Origin: an uncultured Oscillospiraceae bacterium
GTDB taxonomy: Bacteria; Bacillota; Clostridia; Oscillospirales; Acutalibacteraceae
NCBI GenBank assembly: GCA_900545655.1
Contig: UQZY01000002.1
Coordinates: forward strand, 1-64,000
Reading direction: 5' to 3'
DNA length: 64,000 bases
Position 1 is the first letter of the stretch. Each line of letters begins with the position of its first letter. Below, in pieces: positions 24,838 to 33,811 of this stretch. The position numbers were made by a program, and so were the translations under genes. The notes beneath the pieces were generated by a model. The model worked only from the letters and a program-made list of their open reading frames with translations. It was not told the DNA's origin and searched no databases.

Positions 24838-26067
24838 ATGGGAATTTGCAATATAATATTCCGGGTGATGATTTTGGATATTACGCAAAAAGCCTTAAGA
24901 CTGTTTTTCGGATATGTTATGTTTGAGGCATCGGGAGGATTTCCGGATCGATTTTTTGATTCATGCAGGGCAAACGGCATAGACCTTTTTGACGTTACGA
25001 GAAAAAACGGCAATATATATGCAGGTGTAAGAATTTCTGATTATAAAAGGATGCCCTCCGTCAGAAAAAACTCGGATATGAGTCTGCATATAGTCGAAAA
25101 GCGCGGACTGCCTTTTATGATTTACAAAAGGCGCAGCAGAGTTGGGCTTGCGGTAGGTTTCATTATTTTTATCATAATTCTGTGTGTTCTGTCGGGTATG
25201 CTTTTAAGCATAGATGTTGAGGGCAATGTAGATGTAGACGAGAATGAAATAATAAAGGCGTTTGAGGAAAACGGAGTGAGGGTCGGTGCAAGGATAAAGA
25301 AGATAGATATAACGGATGTCGAGAATCGTGTCTGCGCACAAATTCCGGAGCTTGCATGGGTTTCTCTGAATATCTCGGGTACGGTCGCGCAGATAAAAGT
25401 ACGGGAGGGGGTAAGGGCGCCCGAAATAGCAAGGGATGAAAAGCCCTGCAATATAATTGCAAAATACGGCGGACAGATCTCACAGTACGAGGTGTATGAG
25501 GGTACGGCGGAGCAACAGATAAACGCCGCCGTATCAAAGGGAGATTTGCTTATCTCCGGTATTATAACCTACAAGGACGGCACTACCGTTCTCCGTCCGG
25601 CGCGAGGAAAGGTTTTTGCAAAAACCGAACGTACGCTCTCTTTCACGCCGAATGAGGATTTTGAGATTTTTTATGTAAAAAGGATAATAAGGTCATACAC
25701 GCTGGATTTTTTCGGGATGCGGTATACGTCGCCCCGCCGTTTTTTCAGAAAAGGGCAGGAATACGTGTACGGCAGCGAATACGAGGAGAGAGCGTATGTG
25801 AACGGAGTGAGTATCCCCGTTTGCATCTCGGAAAATCACGAGCTTGTGATGGGAGACGCGGTTTGCGACGGACTGTGCGGAGATACACGAAAAAAGAGCG
25901 TTTTTTTTGACGCTTTTCTCAGGGAAATTCGTGAAAACACAGATATAGAAACAATCAGGGAGTGCGATGTAAATGTCGATGACAATGGGAAATTGGCATT
26001 TATAGGGAACTTTTCGATGGTAGAGGATATCGGTGAAACGGCTGAACTCTTGTATACAGAGTCTTGA
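24838..26067 (+). CDS. yqfD: Sporulation protein YqfD
   Basis: A 409-residue membrane protein, one transmembrane span near 100-122 after a cytoplasmic N-terminal part with GYVMFEASGGFPDRFF, then an extracytoplasmic region with a POTRA-like start (LSIDVEGNVDVDENEIIKAF). YqfD is a mother-cell sporulation protein of unknown biochemical role. The start is uncertain: ATG 24838, GTG 24865 and ATG 24868 are in frame, none with a good ribosome site, and a TATAAT hexamer lies at about 24852. The consensus N-terminus favours 24865-24868. It is divergent from yqfC with 28 bases between, and phoH follows. Confidence 0.85.
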   Translation: MGICNIIFRVMILDITQKALRLFFGYVMFEASGGFPDRFFDSCRANGIDLFDVTRKNGNIYAGVRISDYKRMPSVRKNSDMSLHIVEKRGLPFMIYKRRSRVGLAVGFIIFIIILCVLSGMLLSIDVEGNVDVDENEIIKAFEENGVRVGARIKKIDITDVENRVCAQIPELAWVSLNISGTVAQIKVREGVRAPEIARDEKPCNIIAKYGGQISQYEVYEGTAEQQINAAVSKGDLLISGIITYKDGTTVLRPARGKVFAKTERTLSFTPNEDFEIFYVKRIIRSYTLDFFGMRYTSPRRFFRKGQEYVYGSEYEERAYVNGVSIPVCISENHELVMGDAVCDGLCGDTRKKSVFFDAFLREIRENTDIETIRECDVNVDDNGKLAFIGNFSMVEDIGETAELLYTES

Positions 26068-26224
26068 CAGACCACAATATACAGAAATTTTAATTTCAAC
26101 AAAAGAACCTCTCACAATAAAATTCTGTTAATTTTAGCTAAAATGTCTATTAACTTTTTATGAATAATAGATTATAATGTTAGCGTATAAATGGAAATTT
26201 AACATAGTATGGCAGGGCAAGCGG

Positions 26225-27226
26225 ATGGCAGAAAAAATTATTCATTTTGATGACGCGGAGAAGATTCAGCAGCTTTTCGGAAATCTTGACGAAAACTCGA
26301 AAATAATCGAGGAAGAGTACAGGGTTACGATGATTTTCCGCGGTGACGTACTTAAGATAAGCGGGGACGAAAAGGACATAAGCTCCGCAACCGGCGTGCT
26401 TGACGGACTTATGGAACTTTTATCACGCGGCGAAGAGATAAAAGAGCAGAACGTGCGTTATGCAATCGAGATGGAAAAGCAGGGCTCTGTTTCGGAACTG
26501 TCCCGTCTTGTTTCAGACTGTATATGTATCACATCGAGCGGCAAGCCCATCAAGGCTAAAACCGTAGGTCAGAAGCGGTATATCAACGCAATTCGTGAAA
26601 ACACGGTCGTGTTCGGTATCGGTCCTGCCGGAACAGGAAAGACCTACCTTGCGGTGGCCATGGCAGTAAAGGCTTTTAAGGCCCATGAAGTAAACAGGAT
26701 TATTCTCACAAGACCTGCTGTTGAAGCCGGAGAAAGCCTCGGGTTTCTCCCCGGCGACCTTCAGCAGAAGGTTGACCCGTATCTGCGACCCCTTTATGAC
26801 GCCCTTTTCGAGATGTTCGGCGCAGAGGGCTTTCAAAGGCAGATGGAAAAGGGAACTATAGAAGTTGCGCCGCTTGCGTATATGCGCGGACGTACTTTGG
26901 ACGAGAGCTTTATCATCCTCGATGAAGCTCAGAATACGACTTCCGAACAGATGAAGATGTTTCTTACGCGTCTCGGAAACGGCTCAAAGGCTGTTGTGAC
27001 AGGAGACGTAACACAGATAGATTTACCCGGCGGAAAGAAATCCGGGCTTAAAGAAGTAATAAAAATTCTTAAAAATATCGATGGTATCGCAACCGTTCGT
27101 TTTGATGAGAAGGACGTTGTGCGCCATCACCTTGTACAGGAAATTGTTAAGGCGTATGAACGGTATGCCGAAAAAACGGAGGGCAGAATAAATGGCAAAC
27201 AAAATCAAGGTCGTAATAACAAATGA
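26225..27226 (+). CDS. phoH: PhoH-family ATPase
   Basis: A 333-residue P-loop ATPase with an N-terminal KH-like segment. Walker A is GPAGTGKTYLA, Walker B FIILDEAQN, followed by the PhoH signature TGDVTQIDLPGGKKSGL. PhoH proteins are RNA-linked ATPases, often found next to YbeY, and are thought to assist rRNA or RNA processing. I use ATG 26225 because the family begins near MAEKIIHFDD; an upstream ATG at 26177 would add 16 poorly matching residues. The 3' end overlaps ybeY by 35 bases. yqfD-phoH-ybeY-era is a standard Firmicute order. Confidence 0.92.
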   Translation: MAEKIIHFDDAEKIQQLFGNLDENSKIIEEEYRVTMIFRGDVLKISGDEKDISSATGVLDGLMELLSRGEEIKEQNVRYAIEMEKQGSVSELSRLVSDCICITSSGKPIKAKTVGQKRYINAIRENTVVFGIGPAGTGKTYLAVAMAVKAFKAHEVNRIILTRPAVEAGESLGFLPGDLQQKVDPYLRPLYDALFEMFGAEGFQRQMEKGTIEVAPLAYMRGRTLDESFIILDEAQNTTSEQMKMFLTRLGNGSKAVVTGDVTQIDLPGGKKSGLKEVIKILKNIDGIATVRFDEKDVVRHHLVQEIVKAYERYAEKTEGRINGKQNQGRNNK

Positions 27227-27698
27227 CCAGAAGGATATCAAGATCCCCAAAGGTCTTCGTATGCTTATACGCCGTTGCTGCACAGCTGTTCTTGTCATGG
27301 AGGACTTTGATAAGGACGCGGAGGTAGATGTAAAGCTTGTAAACAACGAACAGATACGGGAACTTAACAAGACCTTCAGAAACATCGACAAGGAGACGGA
27401 TGTACTGTCTTTCCCACTCGGCTCCGACGGTAACTTTGACGTAAACCTTGACACCGGAGAAGCGCAGCTCGGCGACATAGTTATCTCTATAGAAAAAGCT
27501 ATTGAGCAGGCAGAACGCTACGGGCACAGCCTCCAGCGTGAAGTAGGATACCTTACAGTTCACTCCATGCTTCATCTTCTCGGATATGACCACGAGAACG
27601 GCGGACTTGAGCTTTTACATATGAGAGAAAAGGAAGAACAGGCTTTGTCTGAACTCGGACTCAAGAGAGACGGAAGCTACTATATGGGAGACGAATAA
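27192..27698 (+). CDS. ybeY: Endoribonuclease YbeY
   Basis: A zinc-dependent RNase acting in 16S rRNA 3'-end maturation and ribosome quality control. The 168 residues carry the H-x3-H-x5-H site in HSMLHLLGYDHE, and TDVLSFPLG, the other family signature. The length is typical. The gene starts inside phoH and ends immediately against the era start (TAA then ATG), so phoH, ybeY and era are translated as one coupled unit. Confidence 0.95.
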   Translation: MANKIKVVITNDQKDIKIPKGLRMLIRRCCTAVLVMEDFDKDAEVDVKLVNNEQIRELNKTFRNIDKETDVLSFPLGSDGNFDVNLDTGEAQLGDIVISIEKAIEQAERYGHSLQREVGYLTVHSMLHLLGYDHENGGLELLHMREKEEQALSELGLKRDGSYYMGDE

Positions 27699-28601
27699 AT
27701 GACAGATACCACAACAGCGTTTGTTGCGATAGTAGGCAAACCGAACGTTGGAAAATCATCACTTCTCAACAAATTGCTGGGTCAGAAGGTGGCTATAGTT
27801 TCAAATAAGCCACAGACAACAAGAACAAGAATAATGGGAGTGCTTACCGACGGTGAGTGTCAGTTGGTTTTCACTGACACTCCGGGTTATCACAGACCTA
27901 AAAATAAACTCGGTGAAAATATGGTACGTGCCACGCTCGACAGTATCGGGGGCGTTGACGCGTGCCTTTTTGTTGTTGAGCCGACAGAGGAATTGAGCCC
28001 GACGGAGGAAGAACTTATCAATCGCTTTAAGTCGCTGAAAATCCCCGTGATTCTTGCGATAAACAAGATTGACACCGTGACGGACAAGACAGAGCTTATA
28101 AAGGTTATGTCGTCCCTTGGGGGCGAGTATGATTTTGAGGCGGTAGTTCCCATAAGTGCTGTAAATGGCGAGGGCTTGTCAGAACTTATGACAGAGCTCA
28201 AAGGACTTGCTCAGCCGTCCCCTCATTTCTTTCCCGATGACACTTTGACCGACCAGCCCGAGCGTGTTATTGCCGGTGAAATCATACGCGAAAAGATGCT
28301 GAGACTCCTTGACAAGGAGATTCCTCACGGAATTGCGGTAAGCATAGAAAAAATGCGTGAACGTGAGGACAAGGATATCTTAGATATTGAAGCCACCATT
28401 TACTGTGAACGCGAAAGCCATAAGGGAATTGTGATAGGCAAGGGCGGAAAAATGCTTAAAAAGATATCCACCTACGCCCGCTCTGATATGGAAAAGTTTT
28501 TTGACTGCCACGTAAACCTGCAGTGCTGGGTAAAGGTCAAAGAGGGCTGGCGTGACAGGGAAGGTCTTATCCACAATTTCGGACTTGACAGCGGAGAATA
28601 A
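27699..28601 (+). CDS. era: GTPase Era
   Basis: An essential GTPase that binds the 3' end of 16S rRNA during 30S assembly. In 300 residues the G motifs are complete: G1 GKPNVGKSSL, G3 DTPGYH, G4 NKID and G5 SAVNGEG. The C-terminal KH domain has VIGKGGKMLKKI, the RNA-binding loop. The ATG abuts the ybeY stop. Cotranscription with ybeY fits a joint role in 16S rRNA maturation. A bidirectional terminator lies at 28767. Confidence 0.97.
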   Translation: MTDTTTAFVAIVGKPNVGKSSLLNKLLGQKVAIVSNKPQTTRTRIMGVLTDGECQLVFTDTPGYHRPKNKLGENMVRATLDSIGGVDACLFVVEPTEELSPTEEELINRFKSLKIPVILAINKIDTVTDKTELIKVMSSLGGEYDFEAVVPISAVNGEGLSELMTELKGLAQPSPHFFPDDTLTDQPERVIAGEIIREKMLRLLDKEIPHGIAVSIEKMREREDKDILDIEATIYCERESHKGIVIGKGGKMLKKISTYARSDMEKFFDCHVNLQCWVKVKEGWRDREGLIHNFGLDSGE

Positions 28602-28766
28602 ATGCTTTTGCAAATATTGGGTTCATAGTGAACAGACGTTACACGTCATATGCTACGGGATTTTTATATGTGCGTGTATAACAATCGTCGTATACGCAAT
28701 CTGTTATACAATTGTTTACGCTGTTACTGCAAGGACATACTACAAAATAGTCAGTGAATAAAAAAT

Positions 28767-28812
28767 ACGGACGCAGGAATGCATATCGCATTCCCCCGTC
28801 CGTGTTTCATTT
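28767..28812. terminator. Bidirectional terminator between era and higA
   Basis: Two-part stem ACGGACG / CGTCCGT and GGAATGC / GCATTCC separated by an internal CA/CC bulge, 5-base loop, with A-run before and GTTTCATTTT after. It serves era and the convergent HigBA unit. Confidence 0.85.
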
Positions 28813-28829
28813 TATCTCTGCAACAATTA

Positions 28830-29108
28830 TTATTTGTTTGGAACGAATTCAACCTTCAAATGCATATCCATGCCATCTGCAAGGCGTTCGAGCATTTTGA
28901 GTGTAGGGTTTCCGTTGCCACTTTCTATTCTGCTTATGTCTGATTGCGCAATACCGGATTTCATCGACAATTCATGTTGCGTCATATTTATACTTTTTCT
29001 TGCTTCAATCAGCGCTTTGATTACTTCGTACTGAGGCTGTAGCTTTTCGTATTCATGTCTGAATTCATCATCTTTCATTTTTTCGGAAAGAAAGTCACTG
29101 TATCTCAT
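28830..29108 (-). CDS. higA: HigA-type antitoxin, XRE helix-turn-helix protein
   Basis: A 92-residue DNA-binding protein. The HTH is clear in TQHELSMKSGIAQSDISRIE followed by NGNPTLKMLERLADGM. The order toxin gene first, antitoxin second, with an ATGA overlap of the restored toxin frame, is that of HigBA. It should neutralise the toxin and repress the promoter upstream of higB through the palindromes at 29477-29519. The toxin gene is frameshifted, so this may now be an antitoxin without an active partner, or it may guard against a related toxin. Confidence 0.9.
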   Translation of the reverse strand: MRYSDFLSEKMKDDEFRHEYEKLQPQYEVIKALIEARKSINMTQHELSMKSGIAQSDISRIESGNGNPTLKMLERLADGMDMHLKVEFVPNK

Positions 29109-29459
29109 TCATCTTTTCCTCCTTGCAATTTTATATATTTTTCTTTCAGATTTATGGCTTTTCTGTATTCATCAACAGGCAAATTCTGCTGCTTTTTAAC
29201 GAATCCGTTTGTTATGATTATTTTTTCCCTGGCTGAAAAAATATAATATCCTTATTATCGAGTCTTTTCCTTTTGTTCTTAACTCGAAAATGCCATTTCC
29301 TATATACCTTGAAAATGGCATTCCGAGTGAATTTCCATATTCGGATAGCAAATCTATGTTTCGTAGAACTTTTGCTAAAAGCTTGTTATCGAGTGTATTG
29401 AGGAATTCGGCTATGTGTGATTTTCCGTTTTCTTCATAAAAAATAATTTCAAAATTCAT
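29105..29459 (-). pseudogene. higB: HigB-type RelE-fold toxin, broken by a +1 frameshift in an A6 run
   Basis: The first frame (ATG 29459) encodes a RelE/HigB (Gp49-like) start: MNFEIIFYEENGKSHIAEF, then ELRTKGKDSIIRILYFFSQGK split here as seen, but it diverges at the A6 run (T6 at 29221-29226 on the + strand) and stops after NKRIR. Removing one A continues as GKIIITNGFVKKQQNLP, the conserved end of HigB with NGFVKK, and reaches a TGA that overlaps the higA start as ATGA. The restored protein is 117 residues, the family length. Either a real inactivating or phase-variable slip, programmed frameshift, or a sequencing error in a homopolymer. Confidence 0.85.
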
Positions 29460-29476
29460 TGGAATACCCCTACTGA

Positions 29477-29527
29477 TATAGGATATATCCTATAAACATA
29501 ATATTAGATATATCCTATCTTTGTCAA
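29477..29527 (-). promoter_or_regulatory. higBA promoter with two operator palindromes
   Basis: On the minus strand: consensus TTGACA (29527-29522), 18-base spacer, TATTAT (29503-29498). The spacer contains GATAGGATATATC and, just downstream of the -10, the 18-base perfect palindrome TATAGGATATATCCTATA (29477-29494). The shared GGATATATC core fits HigA binding on both sides of the -10. Confidence 0.75.
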
Positions 29528-29686
29528 TACTTTTTTTTACTTGAATATATCCGAATAAATTTTAAAATCAATGCTTTTGCAATGAACGGTCGAAAATCAG
29601 GTTTGAAAGGTCTCAATATGTTAAAATATTTGCATTGACAGAGGTTTGTACGTATAATTAACTTGTGTGAAGGGGAGGCGGTTTGA

Positions 29687-30496
29687 TTGCATATTGAGAC
29701 GGACGGTCTTGTTATAAAAGAACAGAATGTCGGCGAATCCGACCGCCTTATCACTGTGCTTACGGGACAGTACGGTCTTATAAGGGCCTTTGTTTCCGGA
29801 GGAAAAACCATAAAGAACAGAAATCTTGCCGGGACGCAGCTTCTCGCATACTCTGATTTTATGTTCTATAAGGGCAGGGATTCCTATAACGTGAATCATG
29901 CGGCGGAGCGCGAGGTTTTTTTCGACTTGCGTTCCAATATCGAGAACCTGAGCCTTGCCTTTTATCTTGCAGAGCTTTTCGGTGAGCTTGCACCCGAAAG
30001 CGCACAGTGTGATGAGCTGCTGAAATTGCTTCTCAACAGTATCTACCTGCTATCGAAGGAAAAATGTGACCCGAGGATTGTAAAATCTGTCGCTGAACTG
30101 CGAAGTCTTTCAATTTCGGGATACATGCCCTCGCTTGTGGCCTGCCGTGAATGCGGAGAGTTTGAGTCGGACCTTTTTTATTTCAGCATAAGGAACGGAG
30201 ATATCTGCTGCAGGGCGTGTATGGGTGACAGATCGGGACATTCGGAAGGCTCCGGCGCTTCCGTGCCGCAGAGCAGCAAGGAGTTTTCGGCGTATGGGTT
30301 TGATGCCTCACAGTGTCCGCTGAGCTACAGCGCCGTTACCGCAATGAGGCATATCATATACAGCGAGCCGAAGAAGGTGTTCGATTTTACTCTCGCACCG
30401 AATGCACTTTCCGAGCTCTCGACCGTCACGGAAAGCTTCGCACTTTTCCAGACCGGAAGGAATTACAATACACTTGATTTTTACAAAAGCCTGTAG
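29687..30496 (+). CDS. recO: DNA repair protein RecO
   Basis: Recombination mediator of the RecFOR pathway, loading RecA on SSB-coated DNA. The 269 residues have the N-terminal OB-fold start HIETDGLVIKEQNVGESDR and SGGKTIKNR, then a helical region and a zinc site (CRECG near residue 150 and CCRAC near 180). A Ser/Gly-rich stretch follows the zinc site. The TTG start at 29687 has AGGGGAGG 8 bases upstream. era-recO is a common linkage; here HigBA has been inserted between them. mutS2 starts 60 bases on. Confidence 0.93.
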   Translation: MHIETDGLVIKEQNVGESDRLITVLTGQYGLIRAFVSGGKTIKNRNLAGTQLLAYSDFMFYKGRDSYNVNHAAEREVFFDLRSNIENLSLAFYLAELFGELAPESAQCDELLKLLLNSIYLLSKEKCDPRIVKSVAELRSLSISGYMPSLVACRECGEFESDLFYFSIRNGDICCRACMGDRSGHSEGSGASVPQSSKEFSAYGFDASQCPLSYSAVTAMRHIIYSEPKKVFDFTLAPNALSELSTVTESFALFQTGRNYNTLDFYKSL

Positions 30497-30556
30497 CAAG
30501 AACACAAACGATTTATTCCCAAAATGAATTTTATCAATAGACTAAACGGAGAAACC

Positions 30557-32962
30557 ATGGATAAACATCTGGCAGCACTTGACTTTGACAAAATACTTGA
30601 AAGACTGAGCCTTGAGACCTCGTGTGAGGATGCACGTGAAATGGCTCTGTCGCTTAAACCCGAAACCGATGTCGCAGAGGCGCAGAGACTTCTTGACATG
30701 ACGGTGGATGCGCATATGCTTCTTGCAAAATTCGGAGGGCCGTCATTCGGCGGTCTTCACAATGTAAACAATCTCTTACACATTGCGAATAATGGGGGAA
30801 CCCTGTCGATGAAGGATTTGCTTTCGGTCGGAGGAACACTTCGCACGATACGCTGTCTCGATGACTGGTATTCGCAGTGTGAGGGAATGGATACATCGCT
30901 CTCCGGGTACTTTTGCTCGCTTGCACCCGACAAGTATCTTGAGGACAGGATTTTCACGAGCATTCTCTCTGAGGATGAGATGGCGGATACCGCTTCCCGC
31001 GAACTTTCCGACATAAGGAAGGCGCTTCGCAGGCAGGAGAGCAAGATTCGTGATCAGCTTAACCATATAATTCACTCGTCACACTATCAGACGGCGCTTC
31101 AGGATGCCATAATCACCATGCGAAACGGCAGATATGTCGTACCGGTAAAGCGTGAACACAAGGCGACTGTTGCGGGACTTGTGCAGGATACATCGGACAG
31201 CGGAGCAACCGTTTTCATAGAGCCGATGTCGGTCGTTGAGGCGAACAATGAGATAAAGGAGCTTCTCGGAAAAGAACGTGAGGAGATTGAAAAAATACTT
31301 GCGGAGATTTCAAACGAGGTCGGAGCCATATACGAGCCGATGAAGATTTCCTATGAGTCTGCCGTATACCTGAATATTGTTTTTGCCAAAGCTCATATGG
31401 CATACGCCATGAAAGCGTCCGTGCCGATACTGAACGGTGAGGGTATAGTGGATCTTCACGGGGCACGTCATCCGCTCATTGACCCGAAAAAGGTTGTAAA
31501 GACGGACATCCGGCTCGGGGAGGATTTTGATACGCTTGTCATAACGGGACCGAATACCGGAGGTAAGACGGTTTCCATAAAGACCATAGGCCTGCTGTCG
31601 GCTATGGCGGCGTGCGGATTCATGCTTCCGTGCGGAGACAACAGCAAAATAGCGGTGTTTCGGGACATCTTTGCGGACATCGGTGACGAGCAAAGTATCG
31701 AGCAGTCGCTTTCTACATTTTCATCACATATGACCAATATCGTAGATATATTGAATAAAGCGAAAAAGGGCTCGCTCGTGCTCATAGATGAGTTGGGAGC
31801 GGGCACCGATCCCGTCGAGGGTGCGGCGCTTGCTATGGCTATTCTTGAAAAGCTTCATGCACAGGGCGCAACCGTTGCCGCAACCACGCACTATGCGGAG
31901 CTTAAAGCATATGCCCTTGAAACAGAGCGGGTGGAAAATGCCTGCTGCGAGTTCGACGTAAATACGCTTTCTCCGACATACAGACTTCTTATCGGTGTTC
32001 CCGGACGTTCAAATGCCTTTGCTATTTCCGAGCGTCTCGGAATTCCCTGTGGCGTTGTCGAGCGTGCGAGGGCACTTATGTCCGCTGAAAACACACGCTT
32101 TGAGGACGTCGTGGAACAGCTTGAGGAAAGCCGCGCAAGGATGGAAACAGAGCATCAAAGGGCTCAGGAGCAGTACCTTGAGGCAGAGGAGACAAAGAAG
32201 TCCGCGCAGGCTCTGATGGACAGCGTTGAAAGGCTCAAAAACGAAGAGATTGAAAAAGCACGCTCCGAGGCAATGAAGATTGTCGAGCGCGCTAAAAGGG
32301 AAGCCGCGTACTTCCTTGATGATATCGAAGAACTTAAAAAGGAAAAGAAAAAAGAAAATGATCTCTCTGCTCTTTCCGCAAAGGCAAAGGGTGTTATAAA
32401 ACGACACGAGGGTGAGCTTGACGACATAACCAATCCCATAATTGCGTTGGCGCAGGACGAAAACTACGTTTTGCCGCGGCCGCTTGAGGTCGGTGATACG
32501 GTTGTCATAGCAGATCTCGGAACAACAGCGACCGTTTCCGCCTTGCCGGATAAAAAAGGTATGGTTGAAGTTACGAGCGGTATTCTCAAAACCCGTGTTG
32601 AGTTATCGAATCTTCGCCTCATGGAGGGCAAGGCGGCTAGGAACGCGGCAAAGGGTATGCGGTCGCGACCCTCCGGCAGAGGTGTTTCAAAAAATATATC
32701 TTCAAAGTCAGACATGAAGGTCGCGACCTCTGTCGACCTGCGTGGTATGGCCTCGGACGAAGCTATCCACGCGCTTGACGGCTTTATCGACCTGCAGGCA
32801 CGCTGCGGTATCGGTGAATTTACCGTGATTCACGGTAAGGGTACCGGCGTGCTGCGAAAAGCCGTGAAGCAGTATCTTTCAAAGCATCCACAGGTGAAGG
32901 AATTTCGCCTCGGCACCTTCGGGGAGGGCGAGGACGGAGTTACTATAGTAAAACTTAAGTAA
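30557..32962 (+). CDS. mutS2: Endonuclease MutS2
   Basis: A MutS-family ATPase with a C-terminal nuclease that limits recombination and, in Bacillus, acts in ribosome rescue. The 801 residues comprise the core/clamp helices, the ATPase with Walker A GPNTGGKTVSIKT and ELGAGTDPVEG, a long coiled coil at about 510-620, and the C-terminal Smr domain with DLRGMASDEA and VIHGKGTGVLR. There is no mismatch-recognition domain, as expected for MutS2. I use ATG 30557, 5 bases after GGAG, giving the consensus MDKHLAALDFDKILERL; the earlier ATG at 30524 has no ribosome site. Confidence 0.95.
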   Translation: MDKHLAALDFDKILERLSLETSCEDAREMALSLKPETDVAEAQRLLDMTVDAHMLLAKFGGPSFGGLHNVNNLLHIANNGGTLSMKDLLSVGGTLRTIRCLDDWYSQCEGMDTSLSGYFCSLAPDKYLEDRIFTSILSEDEMADTASRELSDIRKALRRQESKIRDQLNHIIHSSHYQTALQDAIITMRNGRYVVPVKREHKATVAGLVQDTSDSGATVFIEPMSVVEANNEIKELLGKEREEIEKILAEISNEVGAIYEPMKISYESAVYLNIVFAKAHMAYAMKASVPILNGEGIVDLHGARHPLIDPKKVVKTDIRLGEDFDTLVITGPNTGGKTVSIKTIGLLSAMAACGFMLPCGDNSKIAVFRDIFADIGDEQSIEQSLSTFSSHMTNIVDILNKAKKGSLVLIDELGAGTDPVEGAALAMAILEKLHAQGATVAATTHYAELKAYALETERVENACCEFDVNTLSPTYRLLIGVPGRSNAFAISERLGIPCGVVERARALMSAENTRFEDVVEQLEESRARMETEHQRAQEQYLEAEETKKSAQALMDSVERLKNEEIEKARSEAMKIVERAKREAAYFLDDIEELKKEKKKENDLSALSAKAKGVIKRHEGELDDITNPIIALAQDENYVLPRPLEVGDTVVIADLGTTATVSALPDKKGMVEVTSGILKTRVELSNLRLMEGKAARNAAKGMRSRPSGRGVSKNISSKSDMKVATSVDLRGMASDEAIHALDGFIDLQARCGIGEFTVIHGKGTGVLRKAVKQYLSKHPQVKEFRLGTFGEGEDGVTIVKLK

Positions 32963-32975
32963 TGGAGGAAGTTTT

Positions 32976-33659
32976 ATGCAGTACAAAATCTTAGGGGAAA
33001 CCTTACCGGTTGTTCTCTGCAGTCTTGAAGAAAACGAGAGAATGATAACAGAAAGCGGATCTATGGCATGGATGTCGTCAAATATGCGCATGGATACATC
33101 GTCAAACGGAGGCCTCGGAAAAGCATTCGGAAGGATGTTTTCGGGAGAGGCACTGTTTCAGAATATCTACACCGCGCAGGGCGGACCGGGTGAGATTGCT
33201 TTTGCATCCAGCTTTCCGGGGTCGATAAAGGTTTTCAGACTTGATGCCGAGCATGATTACATATTCCAGAAGCGTTCTTTCCTCGCTTCAACCGACGGTG
33301 TAAGCCTTTCAGTTTTCTTCCAGAAGAAATTCGGAGCGGGCTTGTTCGGCGGAGAGGGCTTTATACTTCAGAAGGTAACGGGCAACGGCCTCGCATTTGC
33401 TGAGTTTGACGGTCACGTTGTGGAGTATGAGCTTGAAGCGGGACAGCAGATTGTCGTAGACAGCGGATACCTTGCAGCCATGTCAACCACATGCTCCATG
33501 GATATCAGAACTATTTCCGGTGCAAAGAATATCATCTTCGGCGGTGAAGGCCTTTTCAACACCGTTATTACGGGACCGGGTCATGTATGGCTTCAGACAA
33601 TGCCCGCACTCAGTGTTGCACGTGCACTCCAGCCCTACCTTGTAACATCCGGCGGCTGA
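32976..33659 (+). CDS. AIM24/TIGR00266 family protein
   Basis: A 227-residue beta-helix-like protein of the TIGR00266 (AIM24) family, seen from MQYKILGETLPVVLCSLEEN, MITESGSMAWMSSNM and the Gly-rich QNIYTAQGGPGEIAFA. Family members have a double-stranded trefoil-like fold and no known enzyme activity. The ribosome site GGAGGAA is 6 bases upstream of the ATG. It lies 13 bases after mutS2 on the same message, and a terminator follows. Confidence 0.87.
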   Translation: MQYKILGETLPVVLCSLEENERMITESGSMAWMSSNMRMDTSSNGGLGKAFGRMFSGEALFQNIYTAQGGPGEIAFASSFPGSIKVFRLDAEHDYIFQKRSFLASTDGVSLSVFFQKKFGAGLFGGEGFILQKVTGNGLAFAEFDGHVVEYELEAGQQIVVDSGYLAAMSTTCSMDIRTISGAKNIIFGGEGLFNTVITGPGHVWLQTMPALSVARALQPYLVTSGG

Positions 33660-33677
33660 TATACTTTTTACACATTA

Positions 33678-33739
33678 AAACCTTTCATACCGATTTTGTG
33701 ACCGTTTGTCGCAAAGGTATTGAAAGGTTTATTTTTTTA
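33678..33739 (+). terminator. Terminator of the recO-mutS2-AIM24 unit
   Basis: Stem AAACCTTTCA-TACC / GGTA-T-TGAAAGGTTT with one bulged base and a long central loop, then ATTTTTTT. Confidence 0.8.
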
Positions 33740-33764
33740 TGTTACTAATCGATTATCAAATATA

Positions 33765-33793
33765 TTGACTTACGTATTATTACGTATTATAAT
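33765..33793 (+). promoter_or_regulatory. hicAB promoter with tandem TACGTATTAT repeats
   Basis: TTGACT, 17-base spacer, TATAAT. The spacer and -10 are occupied by two exact tandem copies of TACGTATTAT (33771-33780 and 33781-33790). This placement fits autoregulation by HicB. Confidence 0.78.
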
Positions 33794-33811
33794 TTTAAGG
33801 GATTGGTAACT

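Noticed and set aside
28552..28761. A 69-codon + strand frame with a hydrophobic middle after era
   Set aside because: It begins inside era with no ribosome site and has no later start codon; its hydrophobicity comes from AT-rich spacer sequence.
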